64,000 nucleotides of DNA from Cronobacter sakazakii. Lineage in GTDB: Bacteria; Pseudomonadota; Gammaproteobacteria; Enterobacterales; Enterobacteriaceae. The notes beneath the pieces were generated by a model. The model was given only the letters and a program-made list of their open reading frames with translations. It was not told the DNA's origin and ran no database searches. The stretch covers positions 2,542,001-2,606,000 of the forward strand of contig NZ_CP011047.1 of the NCBI RefSeq assembly GCF_000982825.1. Reading direction: 5' to 3'. Below are positions 27,076-36,519 of the stretch, piece by piece. Positions within the stretch are counted from its first letter, which is position 1. Every line of letters starts with the position of its first letter. Both the position numbers and the translations under genes were made by a program.

Positions 27076-28270
27076 CTATCTGCTGCTGCCGTTTATCTAT
27101 CTGGTGGTGAACGTCAAACTGGCGCAGCTCGGCGAGAGTTTCCCGATTACGATTGTGACGTTTTTGCCGGTGCTGCTGCTGCTGTTCGTCGACAAAATCA
27201 ACCTGAAGAAGCTGATGATCGCGCTCGGGATCGGCGCTGGCCTGACGCTCTTTAACTACGTGTTTGGTAAGTCGCTCGACGCCAGTAAATATGTCACCTC
27301 GACGATGCTGTTTCTCTACATCGTTATCATCATCGGGATGACATGGAGCATTCGCTTCAAGACCATCTCGCCGCGTAACTACCGCAAAATTCTGCGGCTG
27401 TTCTACCTGGTGGTGGGCTTTATCGTCACGCTGGCGGCGCTGGAAATGGCGCAGATTATCCTGACCGGCGGCAGTAGTCTGATGGAGAACATCTCGAAGT
27501 TCCTCATCTACAGCAACAGCTATGTACTCAATTTCATTAAGTTTGGCGGCAAGCGCACCACGGCGATGTATTTCGAGCCAGCGTTCTTCGCTCTGGCATT
27601 AATCTCAATTTGGCTCAGCATCAAACAGTTTGGTATCAAAACCCCAAAAACCGATGGTATGATTCTTTTAGGGATAGTCTTATCGGGTTCGTTTTCGGGC
27701 GTGATGACATTTATCCTGTTTTATTTGCTTGAGTGGGCGTTTCAGTATCTTAATAAAAACGCGATTCGTAAAAAGTTGCCGCTGGCAATTATTTCCCTGG
27801 CTGTCTTTATCGTGGGCGTGGTGTTCGCCTTCCCGTATATCGCGGAGCGTATCGGTGATTTAGGCACAGAGGGTTCGTCATCCTATTATCGCATCATCGG
27901 CCCGCTGGTGATGGTGGGATATTCGCTGACGAATATCGATGGTGTAGTGCGTTTTGGTTCGCTTTACGAATATGTCGCATCATTCGGAATTTTTAACGGT
28001 GCGGACGTCGGAAAAACAATAGACAATGGGCTCTACCTGCTAATCATTTATTTTTCATGGTTCGCAGTGTTACTCACCGGCTGGTATATGTTCAGGGTCG
28101 GGAAAATGATGATTAACGCATTTGGTAATAATCAGAATTTTCGTGTACAGCTGTGGTTATTTACACCTGTATCCCTGTTTTTTACCGGTTCGATTTTTAG
28201 CCCGGAATATGCGTTCTTAATTGTTTGTCCGTTTATTCTGCGTAAAGCGTTAAACATTACAGATTCCTGA
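27050..28270 (+). CDS. wcaD: WcaD, colanic acid polymerase (Wzy-type)
   Basis: 406 aa polytopic inner-membrane protein with about ten hydrophobic segments, the predicted polymerase joining colanic acid repeat units in the periplasm. The start is placed at MSRSIRICSYLLLPF, preceded by TGGAGGA (27041-27047) and matching the E. coli protein; the open frame extends a further 68 codons upstream inside wcaC. A conserved loop with LGTEGSSSYYRIIGPLVMVG lies near residue 270-290. Confidence 0.93.
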   Translation: MSRSIRICSYLLLPFIYLVVNVKLAQLGESFPITIVTFLPVLLLLFVDKINLKKLMIALGIGAGLTLFNYVFGKSLDASKYVTSTMLFLYIVIIIGMTWSIRFKTISPRNYRKILRLFYLVVGFIVTLAALEMAQIILTGGSSLMENISKFLIYSNSYVLNFIKFGGKRTTAMYFEPAFFALALISIWLSIKQFGIKTPKTDGMILLGIVLSGSFSGVMTFILFYLLEWAFQYLNKNAIRKKLPLAIISLAVFIVGVVFAFPYIAERIGDLGTEGSSSYYRIIGPLVMVGYSLTNIDGVVRFGSLYEYVASFGIFNGADVGKTIDNGLYLLIIYFSWFAVLLTGWYMFRVGKMMINAFGNNQNFRVQLWLFTPVSLFFTGSIFSPEYAFLIVCPFILRKALNITDS

Positions 28271-28284
28271 TGAGGTAGGCCCGG

Positions 28285-29037
28285 ATGCTTTTAAGTGTAA
28301 TTACTGTCGCCTGGCGCAATTACGAAGGGGTGGTGAAGACCTGGCAGTCCCTGGCCCACCTGGCGCAGGCTCGTGAGATCGAGTTTGAATGGATTGTCGT
28401 GGACGGCGGCTCTAACGACGGCACCGCGCAGTTCCTGGAAGATCTCAACGGTCAGTACAACCTGCGCTTCGTCAGCGAAAAAGATAACGGCATTTATGAT
28501 GCAATGAATAAAGGCATTGAAATGGCCCACGGTCGCTTTGCGATTTTTCTGAATTCCGGCGACGTATTTCACCCGGGCGTCGCTGACGTGGCGCGCCAGC
28601 TGGCTGCCGCACCGGCAAATGAAAACGCCATGTATATTGGCGACGCGCTGCTTGATTTCGGCGATGGCAATAAAATTCGCCGCAGCGCGAAAAGCGGCTG
28701 GTATATTTACCACAGCCTGCCGGCCAGCCATCAGGCCATTTTCTTCCCGGTTTCCGGGCTTAAAAAGTACCCCTACGATCTGCAATATAAAGTCTCATCC
28801 GATTACGCGTTAACCGCCAAAATGTATAAATCAGGCTACGGCTTTAAAAAGCTGAAAGGACTGGTATCAGAATTTTCAATGGGCGGCGTGTCAACCTCGA
28901 ATAATCTGGAATTATGTCAGGACGCTAAAAAAGTTCAGCGCAACATATTACGGGTTCCTGGAATATTAACAGAACTTTCTTATTTATTACGCATGCGTAC
29001 GACCGGAAAAGCTAAGGCGCTGTATAACAAAGCATAA
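28285..29037 (+). CDS. wcaE: WcaE, colanic acid glycosyltransferase (GT2)
   Basis: 250 aa family 2 glycosyltransferase. SVITVAWRNYEGVVKTWQSL begins the GT-A fold; VVDGGSNDGT is the nucleotide-binding loop near 40 and FAIFLNSGDVFHPG carries the metal-binding position near 90. It is cytoplasmic and acts on the lipid-linked colanic acid unit. It lies 14 bp after wcaD. Codon use becomes more AT-rich toward its 3' end, as in E. coli cps clusters. Confidence 0.94.
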   Translation: MLLSVITVAWRNYEGVVKTWQSLAHLAQAREIEFEWIVVDGGSNDGTAQFLEDLNGQYNLRFVSEKDNGIYDAMNKGIEMAHGRFAIFLNSGDVFHPGVADVARQLAAAPANENAMYIGDALLDFGDGNKIRRSAKSGWYIYHSLPASHQAIFFPVSGLKKYPYDLQYKVSSDYALTAKMYKSGYGFKKLKGLVSEFSMGGVSTSNNLELCQDAKKVQRNILRVPGILTELSYLLRMRTTGKAKALYNKA

Positions 29038-29059
29038 AGCCTTGCCATAAGGAAAGCAT

Positions 29060-29608
29060 ATGCAGGATTTAAGCGGATTCTCGGTGCCGAAAGGCTTCCG
29101 GGGTGGGCACCCTATTAAGGTTCAACTGTGGTGGGCGGTTCAGGCGACGCTGTTTGCCTGGTCTCCGCAAATATTATATCGCTGGCGAGCTTTTTTATTA
29201 CGGTTATTTGGCGCGCGAATTGGCAAAGGCGTGGTAATTCGCCCTTCGGTGCAAATTACCTACCCGTGGAAATTAACCATTGGCGATTACGCCTGGGTCG
29301 GGGATGACGCGGTGCTGTACACGCTCGGGGATATCACCATCGGCGCCAACGCCGTGGTGTCGCAGAAATGCTACCTGTGCACCGGCAGCCACGACTACAT
29401 GAGTAAGCATTTTGATATTACCGCCGAGCCGATTGTGATTGGCGAAAAGGCCTGGCTTGCGACGGATGTGTTTGTCGCACCGGGCGTCACTATCGGCGCA
29501 GGCACGGTGGTCGGCGCGCGCAGCAGCGTGTTTAAGACGCTGCCGCCGAACAAGATTTGTCGTGGCAATCCGGCGCAGATCGTTCGCGACCGGGTGGAAG
29601 GGGAGTAA
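29060..29608 (+). CDS. wcaF: WcaF, colanic acid O-acetyltransferase
   Basis: 182 aa hexapeptide-repeat acetyltransferase of the LacA/WcaF/NodL group, the E. coli length. The N-terminal LSGFSVPKGFRGG precedes an amphipathic segment; repeats run from GKGVVIRPSVQITYPW through IGAGTVVGARSSVFKTLPPN. The catalytic histidine is in CTGSHDYMSKHF. It ends the first sugar-transfer block, before a hairpin spacer and gmd. Confidence 0.95.
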   Translation: MQDLSGFSVPKGFRGGHPIKVQLWWAVQATLFAWSPQILYRWRAFLLRLFGARIGKGVVIRPSVQITYPWKLTIGDYAWVGDDAVLYTLGDITIGANAVVSQKCYLCTGSHDYMSKHFDITAEPIVIGEKAWLATDVFVAPGVTIGAGTVVGARSSVFKTLPPNKICRGNPAQIVRDRVEGE

Positions 29609-29630
29609 CCCTTCACGCCACACCGATTTC

Positions 29631-29649
29631 CCCTCTCAAGCCGAGAGGG
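29631..29649 (+). repeat. Hairpin in the wcaF-gmd spacer
   Basis: CCCTCTC / GAGAGGG (7-bp stem, loop AAGCC) lies 22 bp after wcaF, flanked by CCC/GGG runs that can lengthen the stem (TTTCCCCTCTC with GGGAAAGGGGA). No T-run immediately follows. It resembles the wzc-wcaA hairpin in base content and position between sub-blocks of the operon. Confidence 0.5.
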
Positions 29650-29741
29650 TTTGGGAAAGGGGAGCAGGACACTGATCCCTGAATTAATAAACGGCCTGGT
29701 GAGCCAGGCAAAGTCCGATTTAAACAGAGGAAAAACAAATT

Positions 29742-30863
29742 ATGAGTAAAGTTGCTCTCATTACCGGCGTAACCGGACAAGATGGCTCCTATCTGGCTGA
29801 GTTTCTGCTTGAGAAAGGTTATGAAGTCCACGGTATCAAACGCCGCGCGTCTTCCTTCAATACCGAGCGCGTTGACCATATCTACCAGGATCCGCACAGC
29901 AGCAACCCGAAATTCCACCTGCACTATGGCGACCTGACCGATACCTCCAACCTGACCCGTATCCTGCAGGAAGTGCAGCCGGACGAAGTGTACAACCTGG
30001 GCGCGATGAGCCACGTAGCGGTCTCCTTCGAATCCCCGGAATACACCGCAGACGTGGACGCCATGGGCACCCTGCGCCTGCTGGAAGCCATCCGCTTCCT
30101 AGGTCTGGAGAAGAAAACCCGTTTCTATCAGGCATCCACCTCTGAGCTGTATGGTCTGGTGCAGGAAATCCCGCAGAAAGAAACCACCCCGTTCTACCCG
30201 CGCTCTCCGTATGCGGTCGCGAAACTGTACGCTTACTGGATCACCGTAAACTACCGTGAATCCTACGGCATGTACGCGTGCAACGGCATTCTGTTCAACC
30301 ACGAATCCCCGCGCCGCGGCGAAACCTTCGTGACCCGCAAAATCACCCGCGCTATCGCCAACATCGCACAGGGCCTGGAATCCTGCCTGCATCTGGGCAA
30401 CATGGACTCCCTGCGTGACTGGGGCCATGCCAAAGACTACGTGAAAATGCAGTGGATGATGCTGCAGCAGGAACAGCCGGAAGATTTCGTTATCGCGACC
30501 GGCGTGCAGTACTCCGTGCGTCAGTTCGTTGAAATGGCGGCCGCACAGCTGGGTATCAAACTGCGCTTTGAAGGCAAAGGCGTGGAAGAGAAAGGCATCG
30601 TGGTTTCCGTGACCGGCCATGACGCACCGGGTGTGAAACCGGGCGATGTGATCGTTCAGGTTGATCCGCGTTACTTCCGTCCTGCTGAAGTGGAAACCCT
30701 GCTGGGCGACCCGACCAAAGCACACGAAAAACTGGGCTGGAAACCGGAAATCACTCTGCAGGAAATGGTCTCTGAAATGGTCGCGAAAGATCTCGAAGCC
30801 GCGAAGAAACACTCGCTGCTGAAATCTCACGGTTACGAGGTTGCCATCGCGCTGGAGTCCTGA
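29742..30863 (+). CDS. gmd: Gmd, GDP-mannose 4,6-dehydratase
   Basis: 373 aa NADP-dependent short-chain dehydrogenase-type enzyme converting GDP-D-mannose to GDP-4-keto-6-deoxymannose, first step to GDP-L-fucose. The Rossmann motif GVTGQDGSYLAE is at residues 9-20, STSELYG near 130, and the catalytic YxxxK is in SPYAVAKLYAYW near 155-165. It is near-identical to E. coli Gmd over its length. Followed 2 bp later by fcl, the next enzyme. Confidence 0.97.
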   Translation: MSKVALITGVTGQDGSYLAEFLLEKGYEVHGIKRRASSFNTERVDHIYQDPHSSNPKFHLHYGDLTDTSNLTRILQEVQPDEVYNLGAMSHVAVSFESPEYTADVDAMGTLRLLEAIRFLGLEKKTRFYQASTSELYGLVQEIPQKETTPFYPRSPYAVAKLYAYWITVNYRESYGMYACNGILFNHESPRRGETFVTRKITRAIANIAQGLESCLHLGNMDSLRDWGHAKDYVKMQWMMLQQEQPEDFVIATGVQYSVRQFVEMAAAQLGIKLRFEGKGVEEKGIVVSVTGHDAPGVKPGDVIVQVDPRYFRPAEVETLLGDPTKAHEKLGWKPEITLQEMVSEMVAKDLEAAKKHSLLKSHGYEVAIALES

Positions 30864-30865
30864 GC

Positions 30866-31831
30866 ATGAAAAAGCAACGTATTTTTGTGGCCGGCCACCG
30901 CGGGATGGTGGGGTCGGCCATCGTTCGCCAGCTTGAGCAGCGCGACGACGTCGAGCTGGTGCTCAAAGGGCGTGACGAGCTGAACCTGCTGGACAGCGCG
31001 GCGGTGAACGCGTTCTTCGCGGACGCCGCGCTGGATCAGGTTTACCTGGCGGCGGCGAAGGTGGGCGGCATTGTCGCCAACAACACCTACCCGGCGGACT
31101 TCATCTACGAAAATATGATGATTGAGAGCAACATCATTCACGCGGCTCATTTGAACAACGTGAACAAGCTGTTGTTCCTCGGATCGTCCTGTATCTATCC
31201 GAAGCTGGCGAACCAGCCGATTGCGGAAAGCGAACTGCTGCAGGGCACGCTGGAGCCCACCAACGAGCCGTACGCCATCGCCAAAATCGCGGGCATTAAG
31301 CTGTGCGAGTCTTACAACCGCCAGCACAACCGCGATTACCGCTCGGTGATGCCAACCAACCTGTACGGGCCGAACGACAACTTCCACCCGAGCAACTCGC
31401 ACGTGATCCCGGCGCTGCTGCGCCGCTTCCACGAAGCGACCCAGGAAAACGCCGCAGACGTGGTGGTGTGGGGCAGCGGTACGCCGATGCGTGAATTCCT
31501 GCATGTGGATGACATGGCCGCTGCCAGCATTCACGTGATGGAGCTGGATCGCGAGGTGTGGCAGGAGAACACCGAGCCGATGCTGTCGCACATCAACGTC
31601 GGCACCGGCGTGGATTGCACTATCCGCGAGCTGGCGCAGACCATCGCCAAAGTGGTGGGCTACAAAGGCCGCGTGGTGTTTGACGCGTCTAAACCGGACG
31701 GTACGCCGCGCAAACTGCTCGACGTGACTCGTCTGCACTCACTGGGCTGGTATCACGAGATTTCACTGGAGGCGGGCCTTGCCAGCACTTACCAGTGGTT
31801 CCTTGAAAACCAGCATCGTTTCCGGGGGTAA
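30866..31831 (+). CDS. fcl: Fcl (WcaG), GDP-L-fucose synthase
   Basis: 321 aa epimerase/reductase completing GDP-L-fucose from the Gmd product. The NADP-binding motif VAGHRGMVGSAI is at the N-terminus; GSSCIYPKLANQPI and the catalytic YAIAKIAGIKLCE follow near 135-145. The length equals the E. coli enzyme. It sits between gmd and gmm with 2-bp gaps on each side. Confidence 0.97.
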   Translation: MKKQRIFVAGHRGMVGSAIVRQLEQRDDVELVLKGRDELNLLDSAAVNAFFADAALDQVYLAAAKVGGIVANNTYPADFIYENMMIESNIIHAAHLNNVNKLLFLGSSCIYPKLANQPIAESELLQGTLEPTNEPYAIAKIAGIKLCESYNRQHNRDYRSVMPTNLYGPNDNFHPSNSHVIPALLRRFHEATQENAADVVVWGSGTPMREFLHVDDMAAASIHVMELDREVWQENTEPMLSHINVGTGVDCTIRELAQTIAKVVGYKGRVVFDASKPDGTPRKLLDVTRLHSLGWYHEISLEAGLASTYQWFLENQHRFRG

Positions 31832-31833
31832 GG

Positions 31834-32313
31834 ATGTTTTTAAGTCAGGAAGATTTTGCCACCGTGGTGCGCTCCACGCCGCTTATCTCCATCGATCTGA
31901 TTGTCGAGAACGAGCAGGGGGAGTTCCTGCTCGGTCATCGCACCAATCGTCCGGCGCAGGGCTTCTGGTTCGTGCCAGGCGGTCGGGTTCAGAAAGATGA
32001 GCCGCTGGCGCAGGCGTTTGAACGTCTGACGCAGGCGGAGCTTGGCAAACGCTTTACGATGCCGGAGGGAGAGTTTTACGGCGTCTGGCAGCACTTCTAT
32101 GACGACAACTTCTCCGGGACCGACTTCACCACCCACTATATCGTGCTGGGGTTCCGCCTGCGCGTAAACGCGGATGAGCTCAACCTGCCCAAAGAGCAGC
32201 ACGAAGCTTATCGCTGGCAGTCGCCCGCCTCGATTGTGGCCAGTGAAGATGTGCACGACAACAGCCGCGCCTATTTCATGGCTGAACGTTTTGCCGGAGT
32301 GCCGGGCTTATGA
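31834..32313 (+). CDS. gmm: Gmm (NudD), GDP-mannose mannosyl hydrolase
   Basis: 159 aa Nudix-fold hydrolase releasing mannose or glucose and GDP from the GDP-sugar. The Nudix box is altered as in E. coli Gmm: PGGRVQKDEPLAQAFERLT then QAELG lacks the usual REXXEE, fitting hydrolysis at the sugar carbon rather than at the diphosphate. It may tune GDP-mannose flow to fucose. It overlaps wcaI by 4 bp. Confidence 0.95.
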   Translation: MFLSQEDFATVVRSTPLISIDLIVENEQGEFLLGHRTNRPAQGFWFVPGGRVQKDEPLAQAFERLTQAELGKRFTMPEGEFYGVWQHFYDDNFSGTDFTTHYIVLGFRLRVNADELNLPKEQHEAYRWQSPASIVASEDVHDNSRAYFMAERFAGVPGL

Positions 32314-33533
32314 AAATCCTGGTTTACGGCATTAACTACTCGCCGGAGCTGACCGGTATCGGTAAGTACACCGGCGAGATGGTGGAATGGATGGCCCGTC
32401 AGGGCCATGAGGTGCGGGTGATTACCGCACCGCCTTACTATCCGGCCTGGAAAGTGGGAGAGAACTACTCCGCCTGGCGCTGGCGCAAAGAGCAGGGTGC
32501 CGCCACGGTGTGGCGCTGCCCGCTTTATGTCCCGAAACAGCCTTCTACGTTAAAACGCCTGATCCATCTCGGCAGCTTTGCGGCGAGTTCGTTTTTCCCG
32601 CTGCTGGCCCAGCGTCGCTGGAAGCCGGATCGCATCATCGGCGTTGTGCCAACCCTGTTTTGCACGCCGGGCATGCGCCTGCTGGCGAAGCTCTCCGGTG
32701 CCAAAACCGTGTTGCACATTCAGGATTACGAAGTGGACGCCATGCTCGGCCTTGGCATGGCGGGCCGCGGCAAGGGGGGCAAAATCGCCCGTCTCGCCAG
32801 CCGCTTTGAACGTAGCGGTCTGCATAACGTCGACAACGTCTCGACCATTTCGCGCTCGATGATGAACAAAGCCAAAGAAAAAGGGGTTCCCCCTGAGCGC
32901 GTGATCTTTTTCCCGAACTGGTCCGAAGTGGCGCGGTTCCGGGAGGTGAAAGCCGAAGAGGTTGAGGCGCTGCGCAGCCAGCTAGGCCTGCCGGCGGATA
33001 AAAAAATCATCCTCTATTCCGGCAACATCGGGGAGAAACAGGGGCTGGAGAACGCCATCGACGTGGCGGCGCGGTTCACCAACGAGCCGTGGATTTTCGC
33101 GATTGTCGGTCAGGGCGGTGGCAAAGCACGCCTTGAGAAGATGGTCGCAGAGCGGGGGCTGACCAACGTGAAGTTCTTCCCGCTGCAACCTTATGAAGCG
33201 CTCCCGGCGCTGCTGAAGATGGCGGATTGCCATCTGGTGATTCAGAAGCGCGGCGCGGCCGACGCGGTGCTGCCCTCCAAGCTCACCAATATTCTGGCGG
33301 TCGGCGGCAACGCGGTGATCACCGCCGAGGCCGACACCGAACTTGGACAGCTCTGTATTGAAGAGCCGGGCATCGCCGTCTGCGTAGAGCCAGAGTCGGT
33401 GGATGCGCTGGCAGAAGGCATCGTCAGCGCGCTGGCGCTGCCCAAAGACAACACGGTGGCACGTGAATATGCCGAACGCACGCTCGAAAAAGAGAACGTG
33501 TTAAGCCAATTTATCGCTGATATTCGGGGTTAA
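32310..33533 (+). CDS. wcaI: WcaI, colanic acid glycosyltransferase (GT4)
   Basis: 407 aa GT-B fold transferase; WcaI is thought to add the first fucose in colanic acid. The N-terminus VYGINYSPELTGIGKYTGEM is the acceptor-domain signature; the C-terminal domain has YSGNIGEKQGLENAIDVA and VIQKRGAADAVLPSKLTNIL. No membrane segment is evident apart from a hydrophobic patch. The start overlaps the gmm stop (ATGA). Confidence 0.94.
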   Translation: MKILVYGINYSPELTGIGKYTGEMVEWMARQGHEVRVITAPPYYPAWKVGENYSAWRWRKEQGAATVWRCPLYVPKQPSTLKRLIHLGSFAASSFFPLLAQRRWKPDRIIGVVPTLFCTPGMRLLAKLSGAKTVLHIQDYEVDAMLGLGMAGRGKGGKIARLASRFERSGLHNVDNVSTISRSMMNKAKEKGVPPERVIFFPNWSEVARFREVKAEEVEALRSQLGLPADKKIILYSGNIGEKQGLENAIDVAARFTNEPWIFAIVGQGGGKARLEKMVAERGLTNVKFFPLQPYEALPALLKMADCHLVIQKRGAADAVLPSKLTNILAVGGNAVITAEADTELGQLCIEEPGIAVCVEPESVDALAEGIVSALALPKDNTVAREYAERTLEKENVLSQFIADIRG

Positions 33534-33536
33534 GCC

Positions 33537-34979
33537 ATGAGTCAGTCAAAACTCTTTCCGGTAATTATGGCAGGCGGCTCCGGCAGCCGTCTGTGGCCGC
33601 TTTCCCGCGTGCTTTACCCAAAACAGTTCCTCTGCCTGAAAGGGGATCTGACAATGCTTCAGACCACCGTCTGCCGCTTAAACGGCGTGCAGTGCGAAAG
33701 CCCGGTGGTTATCTGTAACGAACAGCATCGCTTTATCGTCGCCGAGCAACTGCGCCAGCTCAACAAGCTGACCGAAAACATCATTCTGGAGCCTGCCGGG
33801 CGCAACACCGCGCCGGCTATCGCGCTGGCGGCGCTCGCGGCGAAACGCAACAGCCCGGACACCGATCCGCTGATGCTGGTGCTGGCCGCTGACCATGTCA
33901 TTCAGGACGAAGACGCGTTTCGCAACGCCGTGCGCGCCGCGATGCCGTTTGCCGAAAGCGGCAAGCTGGTCACCTTCGGCATCGTGCCGAACCTGCCGGA
34001 AACCGGCTATGGCTACATTCGCCGTGGCGAAGTCTCTAACCCGGACGTGGCGGTGGACGCCGTTGCCTTCAGCGTCGCCCAGTTCGTCGAAAAACCGGAT
34101 CTGGAGACCGCGCAGTCCTACGTCAACAGCGGCGAATACTACTGGAACAGCGGCATGTTCCTGTTCCGCGCCGGTCGTTACCTGGAAGAACTCGCGAAAT
34201 TCCGCCCGGATATCCTGGACGCCTGCGAGAAAGCCATGAGCACCGTTGACCCGGATCTCGATTTTATCCGCGTTGATGAAGAAGCGTTCCTGGCCTGCCC
34301 GGAAGAGTCTATCGACTACGCGGTGATGGAAAAAACCGCCGACGCAGTGGTAGTGCCGATGGACGCAGGCTGGAGCGATGTGGGCTCCTGGTCGTCGCTG
34401 TGGGAAATTTCCAACCATTCGCCGGAAGGCAACGTGCATCACGGCGACGTGATTTCGCACAACACCGAAAATAGCTACGTCTATGCCGAGTCTGGTCTTG
34501 TGACCACTGTCGGCGTGAAAGACCTTGTGGTGGTACAGACCAAAGACGCCGTGCTGATTGCCGACCGTAACCACGTCCAGGACGTGAAAAAAGTGGTCGA
34601 GAAAATCAAAGCCGACGGCCGCCATGAACATCACATCCATCGCGAAGTTTACCGCCCGTGGGGCAAATATGACTCCATCGATCAGGGCGAGCGCTACCAG
34701 GTGAAACGCATCACCGTGAAGCCGGGCGAAGGGCTGTCGTTGCAGATGCACCATCACCGCGCCGAGCACTGGATTGTGGTGGCGGGCACCGCGAAGGTGA
34801 CCATTAACGACGAGGTGAAACTGGTGGGGGAAAACGAATCGGTTTACATCCCGCTCGGTGCCACGCACTGCCTGGAAAACCCCGGCAAGATCCCGCTCGA
34901 CCTGATTGAAGTGCGCTCCGGCACTTATCTGGAAGAGGACGATGTGATCCGCTTCGCCGACCGTTACGGCCGGGTGTGA
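33537..34979 (+). CDS. cpsB: CpsB (ManC), mannose-1-phosphate guanylyltransferase
   Basis: 480 aa enzyme making GDP-mannose from GTP and mannose-1-phosphate for the gmd-fcl branch. It has an N-terminal nucleotidyltransferase domain with FPVIMAGGSGSRLWPLSR and the sugar-binding VEKPDLETAQSY. The C-terminal cupin (about 350-480, GEGLSLQMHHHRAEHWIVV) is typical of type II phosphomannose isomerase-like proteins. A hairpin with a T-run directly follows its stop. Confidence 0.97.
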   Translation: MSQSKLFPVIMAGGSGSRLWPLSRVLYPKQFLCLKGDLTMLQTTVCRLNGVQCESPVVICNEQHRFIVAEQLRQLNKLTENIILEPAGRNTAPAIALAALAAKRNSPDTDPLMLVLAADHVIQDEDAFRNAVRAAMPFAESGKLVTFGIVPNLPETGYGYIRRGEVSNPDVAVDAVAFSVAQFVEKPDLETAQSYVNSGEYYWNSGMFLFRAGRYLEELAKFRPDILDACEKAMSTVDPDLDFIRVDEEAFLACPEESIDYAVMEKTADAVVVPMDAGWSDVGSWSSLWEISNHSPEGNVHHGDVISHNTENSYVYAESGLVTTVGVKDLVVVQTKDAVLIADRNHVQDVKKVVEKIKADGRHEHHIHREVYRPWGKYDSIDQGERYQVKRITVKPGEGLSLQMHHHRAEHWIVVAGTAKVTINDEVKLVGENESVYIPLGATHCLENPGKIPLDLIEVRSGTYLEEDDVIRFADRYGRV

Positions 34980-34980
34980 G

Positions 34981-35003
34981 GCGCAGGCATCCTGCGCATT
35001 TTT
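34981..35003 (+). terminator. Terminator-like hairpin between cpsB and cpsG
   Basis: GCGCAGG / CCTGCGC with a 3-base loop (CAT) is followed by ATTTTT, beginning 1 bp after the cpsB stop. It has the form of a short intrinsic terminator inside the operon. Since downstream genes must be transcribed, it is either weak, overcome by RfaH-modified polymerase, or acts to stabilise the upstream mRNA. Confidence 0.55.
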
Positions 35004-35034
35004 CCGACAAAAAAGAGAACCCAAGAGATAACAA

Positions 35035-36405
35035 ATGGAAAAGTTAACCTGTTTTAAAGCCTACGACATTCGTGGGCGTCTGGGCGAAGAGTTAAATGAA
35101 GATATCGCGTGGCGCATCGGCCGCGCGTATGGCGAGTTCCTGAAACCGAAAACCATCGTGCTCGGCGGCGATGTGCGTCTGACCAGCGAAGCGCTGAAGC
35201 TGGCGCTGGCGAAAGGCCTGCAGGACGCGGGCGTCGACGTGCTGGATATCGGCCTGTCCGGCACCGAGGAGATTTACTTCGCGACGTTCCACCTGGGCGT
35301 GGACGGCGGCATCGAAGTGACCGCGAGCCACAACCCGATGGACTACAACGGCATGAAGCTGGTTCGCGAAGGCGCGTGCCCGATTAGCGGCGATACCGGC
35401 CTGCGCGACGTGCAGCGTCTTGCCGAAGCGAACGACTTCCCGCCGGTGAATGAATCCGCCCGCGGCAGCTACAAAAAAATCGACCTGCGTGACGCCTATA
35501 TCGATCACCTGCTTGGTTACATCGACGTGAAAAACCTCACGCCGCTGAAGCTGGTTATTAACTCCGGTAACGGCGCAGCCGGCCCGGTGGTGGACGCCAT
35601 CGAAGCGCGCTTCAAAGCGCTGAACGTTCCAGTGCAGTTCATCAAGGTTCACAACAACCCGGACGGCAACTTCCCGAACGGTATTCCTAACCCGCTGCTG
35701 CCGGAGTGCCGCGACGACACCCGCAACGCGGTTATCGAACATGGCGCGGATATGGGTATCGCGTTTGACGGCGATTTCGACCGCTGCTTCCTGTTCGATG
35801 AAACTGGGCAGTTTATCGAGGGCTACTACATTGTCGGTCTGCTGGCCGAAGCGTTCCTCGAAAAGCACCCCGGCGCGAAAATCATTCACGATCCGCGTCT
35901 GTCCTGGAACACCGTGGACGTGGTCGAGGGTGCGGGCGGCACGCCGGTGATGTCGAAAACCGGTCATGCGTTTATCAAAGAGCGTATGCGCCAGGAAGAC
36001 GCCATTTACGGCGGCGAAATGAGCGCGCATCACTACTTCCGCGATTTCGCCTACTGCGACAGCGGCATGATCCCGTGGCTGCTGGTGACCGAACTGCTGT
36101 GCCTGAAAGGTCAGTCGCTTGGCGAGCTGGTGCGCGACCGCATGGCGGCGTTCCCGGCGAGCGGCGAAATCAACAGCAAACTGGCGCAGCCGGCGGTTGC
36201 CATTAAACGTGTGGAAGACCATTTCGCGCCGCAGGCGAAAGGGATCGACCGCACCGACGGTATCAGCATGGATTTCGGCGAGTGGCGCTTTAACCTGCGC
36301 TCGTCCAACACCGAGCCGGTGGTGCGCCTGAATGTGGAGTCGCGCGCGGATACGGAGCTGATGCAGGCGAAAACCCAGGAAATCCTTGCGCTGCTGAATC
36401 AGTAA
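35035..36405 (+). CDS. cpsG: CpsG (ManB), phosphomannomutase
   Basis: 456 aa alpha-D-phosphohexomutase converting mannose-6-phosphate to mannose-1-phosphate for CpsB. The phosphoserine loop VTASHNPMDYNG has Ser98, the metal-binding loop is AFDGDFDRCFLF near 243, the sugar-recognition loop is GGEMSAHHYF, and the C-terminal phosphate-binding loop is RSSNTEPVVRLNVE. The length matches E. coli CpsG. Confidence 0.97.
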   Translation: MEKLTCFKAYDIRGRLGEELNEDIAWRIGRAYGEFLKPKTIVLGGDVRLTSEALKLALAKGLQDAGVDVLDIGLSGTEEIYFATFHLGVDGGIEVTASHNPMDYNGMKLVREGACPISGDTGLRDVQRLAEANDFPPVNESARGSYKKIDLRDAYIDHLLGYIDVKNLTPLKLVINSGNGAAGPVVDAIEARFKALNVPVQFIKVHNNPDGNFPNGIPNPLLPECRDDTRNAVIEHGADMGIAFDGDFDRCFLFDETGQFIEGYYIVGLLAEAFLEKHPGAKIIHDPRLSWNTVDVVEGAGGTPVMSKTGHAFIKERMRQEDAIYGGEMSAHHYFRDFAYCDSGMIPWLLVTELLCLKGQSLGELVRDRMAAFPASGEINSKLAQPAVAIKRVEDHFAPQAKGIDRTDGISMDFGEWRFNLRSSNTEPVVRLNVESRADTELMQAKTQEILALLNQ

Positions 36406-36417
36406 AACGGCGCGGCC

Positions 36418-36474
36418 GCCCGGCGTCGCCGCACACCGCGACGCTTACGCCCCGCAGGCTTCGGCCTGCCGGGC
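36418..36474 (+). repeat. GC-rich structured spacer between cpsG and wcaJ
   Basis: Outer arms GCCCGGC (36418-36424) and GCCGGGC (36468-36474) enclose an inner hairpin GCAGGC-TTCG-GCCTGC (36454-36469). The two share bases, so only one can form fully. The UUCG loop is unusually stable in RNA. The overall look is that of a REP-like element; no clear T-run follows. Confidence 0.45.
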
Positions 36475-36519
36475 AGGGCAGCCGCTTAACTGCGCCTTAC
36501 GGCGCCTGAAGGTACGACG

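Noticed and set aside
33678..35024. Open frame of 448 codons on the minus strand
   Set aside because: It is antisense to cpsB, rich in His/Val/Phe, with no domain match.
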